Shown here in pieces: positions 6,772 to 12,049 of a stretch of DNA of 12,049 bases. The DNA comes from Alphaproteobacteria bacterium. Lineage in GTDB: Bacteria > Pseudomonadota > Alphaproteobacteria > Puniceispirillales > Puniceispirillaceae. The translations under genes and the position numbers were made by a program. Each line of letters opens with the position of its first letter. Position 1 is the first letter of the stretch. Where the stretch lies: assembly GCA_011526395.1 (NCBI GenBank), contig WTHW01000140.1, positions 1 through 12,049 of the forward strand. Reading direction: 5' to 3'. Below the pieces are notes generated by a model. The model saw only the letters and a list, made by a program, of their open reading frames with translations. It did not search any database and was not told the DNA's origin.

Positions 6772-9219
6772 TTAGCTTCTCATATTGCCACCATTTGGGT
6801 CATATATCGGTGCGCCTTGCACTTGGATTTTATGAAATTCACCCAAAATCTCAACATCTAGTTCTGTGCCGGCTTCAGCATGCTGAGTTGCCACATAAGC
6901 CATCGCCATAGATTTTCCTACATGATGCGCATATCCGCCAGAGGTGATATATCCAACAGCTTCACCATCTTTTAGAACAGCTTCATCAAGTGTCACATCA
7001 ATCGGAGAGTCGACGGTGACTGTGACAAGTTTACGTGCCACGCCATCTTCTTTAAATTTCAAAGTTGCTTCTTTACCAACAAATTCTTTGTTCCAATTGA
7101 TAAAAGCATCCATGCCTGATTCTATGGCATTAAAGTCTGGGCGGAATTCTAGTCCCCATGCGCCCCAGCCTTTTTCGAGGCGTAGAGACATCAAGGCGCG
7201 ATTGCCATACCAGCTATAGCCTAAATCAGCACCTGCTTCTTCAATAGCCTCAGATAGTTTCAACAGATATTGCGGTCTGCAGTAAATCTCAAATCCTAAT
7301 TCACCTGAGAAACTGATACGGTTTAATATCACAGGCACACCGCCAACATAAGTCATGCGGCAATCACGGAATTTCAATGCATCTGCTGATACATCATCAC
7401 GTGATATTTTTTGTAATAGTTCGCGTGACTTTGGACCTGATAAGGCAATGCCGTGCCATGATTGCGTTTGGTTTTCATGGTTCACACCCTCTGGCAGAGT
7501 CTTTGCGAAGAATCTAGAATGGGCATCTTGCATTGAACCAGACCCGAATAGCATGAAATGCTCATCATCAAGACAAGCAATCGTTAAGTCACCATATAGG
7601 CGACCTTTTTCAGTTAGCATTGGTGTTAGCGCGATACGGCCTTTCTTTGGCACGAACCCTGCCATTGTTTTATTTAGCCAATCTCTTGCGCCTTTGCCTT
7701 TAATTTCATGCTTTGCGAAGTTTGCAATCTCAATGCCTGCCACTCCATTACGGACAGCATCAACTTCACGTGCCACATAATCATGAGAGCGATTGCGCTC
7801 GAATGTTGGGTCTTCCCATGCATCATCCGGGCTATCTGCAAACCAAAGTGCATGTTCAAGGCCAAATGATTGACCCATCCGTGCGCCTTTTGCCACCAGA
7901 CGGTCATATAGGGCTGTTGTCTGTTGTTTGCGACCCTTTGGCAATGTTTCATTCGGGAATGTCATGACAAATCGACGTTCATAATTTTCAGTCGATTTAA
8001 TGGTGCCCCAATCAGGTGATGCCCAATCACCAAAACGTGCAACATCCATAGCCCAGACATCTATTGATGGCTCGCCATCAATCATCCACTCAGCCATTGT
8101 CAGGCCAACACCACCGCCCTGACAGAAGCCAGCCATGACGCCAACGGCACACCAATAATTTGTCATCCCCGGTACAGGGCCAATCATAGGATTGCCATCT
8201 GGTCCAAAAGTAAATGGCCCATTAATAGCATCTTTAATCCCAGCAGTCGCAAGCGCAGGAATACGTTCAAACCCAAGCTCTAACCTGTCAGCGATATGAT
8301 CAAGGTTTGGTGGCAATAATTCATGTCCAAAGTCCCAAGGTGTGCCCTCTACCTTCCATGGCACGCCCACAGGCTCATAAGTGCCAAGCAGTAGGCCTTC
8401 ACGCTCTTGGCGGAAATACAGATTGGCTTCATAATCAATGCCGCAAGGAAGGCGCGAGCCAAAATTGGCAATCTCATCGATACGCTCTGTGATAAGATAG
8501 TGATGCTCCATCGGCTGAACGGGGATATGTAAGCCTCCCATATGCCCGACTTCACGCGCCCACAGGCCACCACAATTTACGATATGCTCTGCATTTATGG
8601 TGCCTTTGGGGGTTGTAACATCCCATGACCCGTCAGCACGTTGCCTCGTTGCTGTTGCAGGCGTGTGGGTGAAATATTGCGCCCCATAATGTCTTGCAGC
8701 CTTAGCGAAAGCATAGGTGGTGCCAGAGGGGTCTAGATCACCATCTTGGTCATCCCATAAGGCAGCATAGTAATTTTTAGGATCAATCAGAGGATGGCGT
8801 CTGCCAACTTCTTCAGGTGAAATAAATTCCTGATCTAGGCCCATATATCGTGCCTTTGAACGCTCTCTTTTCAGATAATCATACCATGTCTTATTCGATG
8901 CGAGGTAAAACCCACCTGTTAAATGAAGTCCAATTGATTGGCCAGATAGCTCTTCAATTTCTTTGTATAAATTGATGGTGTAGCTTTGCAGGCGGCTAAT
9001 ATTAGGGTCAGAACTAATCGTGTGAATTTGCCCGGCCGCATGCCAGCTAGAGCCAGATGTTAACTCATCTCTTTCTAATAGAACGGCATCTTTCCAGCCA
9101 AATTTGGCTAGGTGGTATAAAATAGAGCATCCAACTACACCGCCACCAATTATGACGACTTTAGCATGCGAGGGTAATTTCTTTTCAGAGGTTGTATCAT
9201 CTGTAATAATTTGCGGCAT
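6772..9219 (-). CDS. Dimethylglycine/sarcosine dehydrogenase-like flavoprotein with C-terminal GcvT domain
   Basis: An 815-residue two-module enzyme. The N-terminal DAO-type oxidase module (about 20-380) has the dinucleotide-binding motif IIGGGVVG (G25, G27, G30) and LTSGSSWHAAGQI, whose H60 matches the histidine that binds FAD covalently in dimethylglycine and sarcosine dehydrogenases. A linker/FAO_M-like part follows, then a GcvT aminomethyltransferase-type folate-binding module (about 440-720, including GRLYGDLT and FSGELGFEIY) and a GcvT C-terminal barrel. Family chemistry is oxidation of an N-methylamine to an iminium, with the one-carbon unit captured by tetrahydrofolate as 5,10-methylene-THF. 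GAAGGGG (9229-9235, minus strand) lies 9 bases before the ATG. It is 43 bp downstream of the mttB-like gene, suggesting co-transcription. Exact substrate (dimethylglycine, sarcosine or another N-methyl compound) cannot be read from sequence. No signal peptide; cytoplasmic. Confidence 0.88.
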   Translation of the reverse strand: MPQIITDDTTSEKKLPSHAKVVIIGGGVVGCSILYHLAKFGWKDAVLLERDELTSGSSWHAAGQIHTISSDPNISRLQSYTINLYKEIEELSGQSIGLHLTGGFYLASNKTWYDYLKRERSKARYMGLDQEFISPEEVGRRHPLIDPKNYYAALWDDQDGDLDPSGTTYAFAKAARHYGAQYFTHTPATATRQRADGSWDVTTPKGTINAEHIVNCGGLWAREVGHMGGLHIPVQPMEHHYLITERIDEIANFGSRLPCGIDYEANLYFRQEREGLLLGTYEPVGVPWKVEGTPWDFGHELLPPNLDHIADRLELGFERIPALATAGIKDAINGPFTFGPDGNPMIGPVPGMTNYWCAVGVMAGFCQGGGVGLTMAEWMIDGEPSIDVWAMDVARFGDWASPDWGTIKSTENYERRFVMTFPNETLPKGRKQQTTALYDRLVAKGARMGQSFGLEHALWFADSPDDAWEDPTFERNRSHDYVAREVDAVRNGVAGIEIANFAKHEIKGKGARDWLNKTMAGFVPKKGRIALTPMLTEKGRLYGDLTIACLDDEHFMLFGSGSMQDAHSRFFAKTLPEGVNHENQTQSWHGIALSGPKSRELLQKISRDDVSADALKFRDCRMTYVGGVPVILNRISFSGELGFEIYCRPQYLLKLSEAIEEAGADLGYSWYGNRALMSLRLEKGWGAWGLEFRPDFNAIESGMDAFINWNKEFVGKEATLKFKEDGVARKLVTVTVDSPIDVTLDEAVLKDGEAVGYITSGGYAHHVGKSMAMAYVATQHAEAGTELDVEILGEFHKIQVQGAPIYDPNGGNMRS

Positions 9220-9262
9220 TTTTATATTCCCCTTCTTAAATTCTCTTTACCAAGCCTCTTGC

Positions 9263-10792
9263 TTAGTACCAAGCATCTGGCAGCTCTGATTTGCGGCGCG
9301 CTACAAAGTCGACCAGCTCTTCTTTTTTGGCCTCATCAATAGGAGGCGCTTGATAGTTATCAAGCATGTCATTCCATCTATCATAGGCTCTTGCACGCAT
9401 GTCTTTTGCGCCAGCATCTTCCCAACTTTCAACATTTTCACTATCGCTCAAATGCGGCTCATAAAAGATATCCTGATAATTACGCATTGTATGAGCAGAG
9501 CCCAAGAAGTGACCACCTGGCTCGACTTCTTCATAGGCGTCTCTTGCAAAAGCATTGTCATCAGTTTCAAGGCCGACTGATAACACCTTTTGGTACGAGC
9601 CAAGTCTATCAGCATCCATTATCAGCTTCTCAAACCCTGTTGACAGCCCACCTTCAAGCCAACCAGCAGCATGAAGTGTGAAATTAGAGCCAGCTAGCAT
9701 TGTTGAGTGCATGCTGTCAGCGCTTTCATAAGCAGATTGTGAATCTTCGATTTTAGAGGCTGTTAATGAGCCTCCACATCGCAACGGTAGGCCAAGGCGT
9801 CGTGCCATTTGTCCAATGGCATAATTGGACATTACAGGCTCTGGCATACCAAACGTCGGTGCACCTGACTTAAGACTCATTGACGATAGGAAATTGCCCA
9901 TCACAAAAGGAGCGCCAGGGCGTATGATTTGCGCAAAAGCACAACACATCATTGTCTCTGTTATCGCTTGAGCTACAGATGCGGCTGTGCTGACAGGGCC
10001 CATGGCGCCTGTCAGAATAAAGGGTGTTACAACCATAGCTTGGCCGCGACCTGAGTAGACTTGAATGGCTTCTGTAACAACTCTATCAACGAGTAGAGGT
10101 GAGTTCGTATTCACATTTGCCATAATGCATACTTGTTCATCCATGGTCTTTTTGCCGAACATGACCTCAACCATATCAACGGAATCTTGCGCTCTACTTT
10201 TCTCTGTAATCGCGCCAAGATGTGGTTTGTCGTTTAATACAAGATGGGCGAAAACCATATCCAGATGACGCTTAGATACCGGAATATCAGTTGGTTCAGC
10301 AATCACAAGCCCAGTATGGTGCAAATTAGGGTGCATGTAAGACAGCTTTAACAACTTTTCGAAATCATCAAAGGTGGCATATCTACGCCCGCCATGAAGA
10401 TCACGAACAAAAGGAGCGCCATAAATCGGGGCAAATACTTGATTGGTGCCACCAATCACAACAGAGCGTTCAGGGTTTCTAGAATGCTGTGTGAACTGGC
10501 TTGGTGCCTTTGCGACAAGAGAACGAATCCATTGCGCATCTGCCTTAATAAGATCTCCATGAGGCCCCGTTGGCGTCACGCCAGCTTTTCGCCAAATATC
10601 AAGTGCGACAGGATCATCTCTAAAGGCGACCCCCACATTCTCAAGCATCCAGTCAACCTGCTCATCAATGCGGCACATTTCCTCTTCAGTTAGCACATCG
10701 AAAAAAGGTAGTTTGCGCTGGATATAAGGAGACGCAAACGCTGTTTGTGACGATGCGCTTGTGCGTCTTGCTGATCTTGTCCGCTTGGTCAT
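9263..10792 (-). CDS. MttB-family (trimethylamine/betaine:corrinoid) methyltransferase-like protein, non-pyrrolysine
   Basis: A 509-residue member of the trimethylamine methyltransferase (MttB) superfamily, recognised from its basic N-terminus leading to YIQRKLPFFDVLTEEEM, the central GAMGPVSTAASVAQAITE, PTFGMPEP and the C-terminal GGHFLGSAHTMRNY. Archaeal MttB uses pyrrolysine at an in-frame amber codon; this frame is fully open, so it belongs to the non-pyrrolysine group. That group includes characterised glycine betaine and related quaternary-amine methyltransferases, but most marine members have unknown substrates. The start is ATG 10792, with GGGAGG 5 bases before it; GTG 10807 would add five residues but lies upstream of and overlaps that site. 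It is first of a two-gene operon with the dimethylglycine dehydrogenase-like gene, divergent from a LysR regulator. No corrinoid-binding partner (MttC-type) is present in the window. Confidence 0.88.
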   Translation of the reverse strand: MTKRTRSARRTSASSQTAFASPYIQRKLPFFDVLTEEEMCRIDEQVDWMLENVGVAFRDDPVALDIWRKAGVTPTGPHGDLIKADAQWIRSLVAKAPSQFTQHSRNPERSVVIGGTNQVFAPIYGAPFVRDLHGGRRYATFDDFEKLLKLSYMHPNLHHTGLVIAEPTDIPVSKRHLDMVFAHLVLNDKPHLGAITEKSRAQDSVDMVEVMFGKKTMDEQVCIMANVNTNSPLLVDRVVTEAIQVYSGRGQAMVVTPFILTGAMGPVSTAASVAQAITETMMCCAFAQIIRPGAPFVMGNFLSSMSLKSGAPTFGMPEPVMSNYAIGQMARRLGLPLRCGGSLTASKIEDSQSAYESADSMHSTMLAGSNFTLHAAGWLEGGLSTGFEKLIMDADRLGSYQKVLSVGLETDDNAFARDAYEEVEPGGHFLGSAHTMRNYQDIFYEPHLSDSENVESWEDAGAKDMRARAYDRWNDMLDNYQAPPIDEAKKEELVDFVARRKSELPDAWY

Positions 10793-10795
10793 ATG

Positions 10796-10804
10796 CCCCT
10801 CCCT
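10796..10804 (-). promoter_or_regulatory. Ribosome-binding site that decides the mttB-like start
   Basis: On the minus strand AGGGAGGGG precedes ATG 10792, with the GGGAGG core 5 bases away. The alternative GTG at 10807 immediately precedes and overlaps this site and has no comparable motif of its own. Confidence 0.7.
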
Positions 10805-10840
10805 CACAATAACATCAAAACTCTATTAAAGAATTTTGTG

Positions 10841-10846
10841 ATTGTA
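10841..10846 (-). promoter_or_regulatory. Possible -10 box for the amine operon
   Basis: Minus strand TACAAT differs from TATAAT at one base and lies about 50 bp before the mttB-like ATG. At 17-bp spacing the -35 position would be AATACA, a weak match that falls inside the dyad at 10861-10875. A weak -35 overlapped by a regulator site fits a LysR-activated promoter, but this is inference. Confidence 0.3.
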
Positions 10847-10860
10847 ACCCTTGAAAATTC

Positions 10861-10875
10861 CTATGTATTGCATAG
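10861..10875. promoter_or_regulatory. Candidate LysR operator: CTATG-N5-CATAG dyad of T-N11-A type
   Basis: CTATGTATTGCATAG is a 15-bp inverted repeat with 5-bp arms. It contains the T-N11-A arrangement (T10862, A10874) that LysR-type regulators recognise, and it sits in the only intergenic space between the LysR gene and its divergent target operon, 10 bp before the regulator's first ATG. The half-site is repeated in direct orientation as CTATGTAT at 10883-10890. Confidence 0.5.
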
Positions 10876-10882
10876 ACTGTTT

Positions 10883-10890
10883 CTATGTAT
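10883..10890. repeat. Second copy of CTATGTAT, 22 bp from the first
   Basis: CTATGTAT occurs at 10861-10868 and again at 10883-10890. The 22-bp offset is close to two helical turns, so both copies face the same side of the DNA. This could be an extra regulator half-site. It overlaps the first ATG of the LysR gene, a position suited to autorepression (inference). Confidence 0.4.
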
Positions 10891-11787
10891 AATTTCTGGG
10901 CTTCGATGCCTTCGCCAAAACAATTTGTGATTTTTGAAGCTGCTGCAAGGCACGGTTCATTCACGCTTGCCGCGGAAGAGCTGCGGATGCAGCAGCCATC
11001 TGTGAGTGCAGCAATCAAGCAAATCGAGACTCATTTAAGCATTGTTTTATTCTATAGAACACACAGGAAAATTACATTAACGCCCGCTGGGGAGCGTTTA
11101 TATGCTGGGATTTCTTCTGGTCTGTCATCTATGGAATTAGCTGTGTCATCAGTTCAGAACATGGCACGACATGATTATGTCACATTGAGCACGTCATCTG
11201 CCTTTTCTCATTATTGGATTATGCCGCGTATGCATCATCTACATCAAAATCATCCTGATATAGACTTGCGTGTGCAAAATAGTGATAGAGAACCTGAGTT
11301 AGCTATCGAGAATATAAGTTTAGGTATACGTATTGGTCATGGCCATTGGCAGGGGTATGAATGTGCAAAACTGGCAGATGAAATTTTATATCCTGTGGCA
11401 AGTCCAAGGGTGATGGCCGCCGCACCGAATGTGCGCTCTATACCTAATTTATTATCAGAGCGTCTTATTCACCTTGAAGAGCCTGTGCGCGAACGACCAA
11501 CATGGTCAGATTGGTTTTCACATCACAAAGTCAAAGACAAGGTGCTAGAAGGTGGCTTGCGTCTGAATGATTACGCACTTGTTCTTCAGGCAACGATTTC
11601 AGGCGAAGGGTTTGCCATTGGGTGGGACCATATCGTATCTGAAATGCTGGATAAACAAGTGCTTGCAGCACGCAAAGATTGGAGTTGGCATACCGGTAGA
11701 GGCATTTATCTTGTATGGCCTGCCAATGGCAATTTGTCAGATAAAGCAAAAAGAGTGCGAGAATGGATGATTGGTTTTGCCAATTAA
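10885..11787 (+). CDS. LysR-family transcriptional regulator, GcvA-like
   Basis: A 300-residue LysR-type regulator, normal for the family. The winged helix-turn-helix is clear at about residues 12-70: FEAAARHGSFTLAAEEL, then QQPSVSAAIKQIE as recognition helix, then the wing with LTPAGERL. The effector-binding domain (about 95-300) resembles the GcvA group, with LGIRIGHG and a C-terminal GRGIYLVWP strand. Divergent orientation beside the mttB-like/dehydrogenase operon suggests it controls that operon in response to a methylated amine or a product (inference). The start is uncertain: ATG 10885 and in-frame ATG 10906 (Met8) both lack a clear Shine-Dalgarno; Met8 leaves a more typical short N-terminus. 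Its stop codon overlaps that of the convergent MFS gene. Confidence 0.9.
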   Translation: MYNFWASMPSPKQFVIFEAAARHGSFTLAAEELRMQQPSVSAAIKQIETHLSIVLFYRTHRKITLTPAGERLYAGISSGLSSMELAVSSVQNMARHDYVTLSTSSAFSHYWIMPRMHHLHQNHPDIDLRVQNSDREPELAIENISLGIRIGHGHWQGYECAKLADEILYPVASPRVMAAAPNVRSIPNLLSERLIHLEEPVRERPTWSDWFSHHKVKDKVLEGGLRLNDYALVLQATISGEGFAIGWDHIVSEMLDKQVLAARKDWSWHTGRGIYLVWPANGNLSDKAKRVREWMIGFAN

Positions 11788-12049
11788 CGTGATCTTAAGG
11801 ATGAGACTGTCATCAAGCTTATCATAATGAGCGGCAACCCAATGGCATAAGATATTCTGATGCCAAAATATTCTGCGACTGTTCCCAGAATTGGCGGCGC
11901 CAGCAAAAACACAACGAATGAGAATTGAGCAAATGAAGCGACATTTAACGCAGAATTTCGATCCTTGAGTTGAGCGGCGGCAGAAATCGTGAGTGGGAAG
12001 ATGACAGCGCTACCAGCACCTATCAAACCAAAACCAGCGAGTGCCATAA
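11784..12049 (-). CDS. MFS transporter, C-terminal fragment
   Basis: Only the last 88 or so codons are in the window; the gene continues beyond base 12049, and the ATG at 12047 is likely internal. The fragment carries GFGLIGAGSAVIFPLTISAA, then a stretch ending in LLAPPILGTVAEYFGIRISY and a final hydrophobic segment. This pattern (a Gly-rich helix with Pro, then the GPPxxG-like turn, then a last helix) is that of the C-terminal helices of major facilitator transporters. It appears to be about three or four helices. Substrate cannot be inferred. The stop TAA (11786-11784) overlaps the LysR stop in TTAA, so the two transcripts converge with no intergenic space and no terminator between them. 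Confidence 0.75.
   Translation of the reverse strand, partial: MALAGFGLIGAGSAVIFPLTISAAAQLKDRNSALNVASFAQFSFVVFLLAPPILGTVAEYFGIRISYAIGLPLIMISLMTVSSLRSR

Noticed and set aside
7355..7780. 141-codon open frame antisense to the dehydrogenase gene
   Set aside because: Its composition is that of a reverse-strand shadow of a long coding gene; no ribosome-binding site and no recognisable domain.
9248..9274. Repeated TACCAAGC (9248-9255 and 9267-9274) around the mttB-like stop codon, with a small AAGC/GCTT stem between
   Set aside because: The stem is only 4 bp with no T-tract, and an 8-bp repeat could arise by chance; not enough for a terminator or an insertion footprint.
9263..10792. Possible pyrrolysine (amber) codon in the MttB-like gene
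   Set aside because: The frame is open throughout with no in-frame TAG, so this is not a pyrrolysine enzyme.
10888..10893. Perfect TATAAT on the plus strand at the LysR start
   Set aside because: No acceptable -35 at 16-18 bp, and it lies after the first ATG. It would matter only if translation starts at ATG 10906 on a nearly leaderless message, which cannot be decided here.
1..12049. Search for tRNA/rRNA genes, CRISPR arrays, insertion sequences, prophage genes or attachment sites
   Set aside because: No repeat-spacer pattern, transposase, integrase or RNA-gene signature was seen by eye; intergenic spaces are all under about 100 bases.

Overview
The window reads as a stretch of a marine-type alphaproteobacterial chromosome. 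The base composition is moderately A+T-rich (judged by eye, not computed), and there are two compact metabolic loci of kinds common in heterotrophic marine Alphaproteobacteria. A SAR116- or Roseobacter-like source is plausible, but this is inferred from gene content only; there is no rRNA or phylogenetic marker here.

Region 1 (1-6757, plus strand) is an alpha-glucoside uptake and hydrolysis operon in the classic order aglE-aglF-aglG-aglA-aglK, followed by an added GH1 beta-glucosidase. The substrate-binding protein AglE is present only as its C-terminus. A stem-loop plus T-tract behind it looks like a partial terminator that would lower permease expression relative to the binding protein. AglF and AglG are the two MalF/MalG-type permeases, AglK is the MalK-type ATPase, AglA is a cytoplasmic GH13 alpha-glucosidase, and the last gene is a cytoplasmic GH1 beta-glucosidase. 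Spacing is 0-15 bp from aglF onward. The unit ends at a strong bidirectional terminator (6719-6757).

Region 2 (6772-10884, minus strand) is a two-gene operon for methylated-amine catabolism. The upstream gene is a MttB-family (trimethylamine/betaine:corrinoid methyltransferase-like) protein without an amber codon. The downstream gene is an 815-residue dimethylglycine/sarcosine-dehydrogenase-like flavoprotein fused to a GcvT-type folate-binding module. A plausible joint role is removal of one methyl group from a quaternary or tertiary amine, followed by oxidative demethylation of the product with transfer of the one-carbon unit to tetrahydrofolate. The true substrate is unknown, and no corrinoid carrier protein is encoded in the window.

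Region 3 (10793-12049) holds a divergent GcvA-like LysR regulator. The intergenic DNA shared with the mttB-like gene contains a 15-bp T-N11-A dyad and a 22-bp-phased direct repeat, a good candidate operator. The regulator runs into the 3' end of a convergent MFS transporter, and their stop codons overlap by 4 bp in TTAA. The MFS gene continues beyond the window.

Start codons needed care. aglG and the mttB-like gene have upstream GTG candidates that lie in or before their own ribosome-binding sites, so the downstream ATGs are preferred. The GH1 gene has no ATG near its N-terminus at all; the best-placed initiation codon behind its GGAGG is an ATA. Nothing in the window is clearly a wholly new system. 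The amine locus with its putative operator and the unusual GH1 start are the points most worth following.
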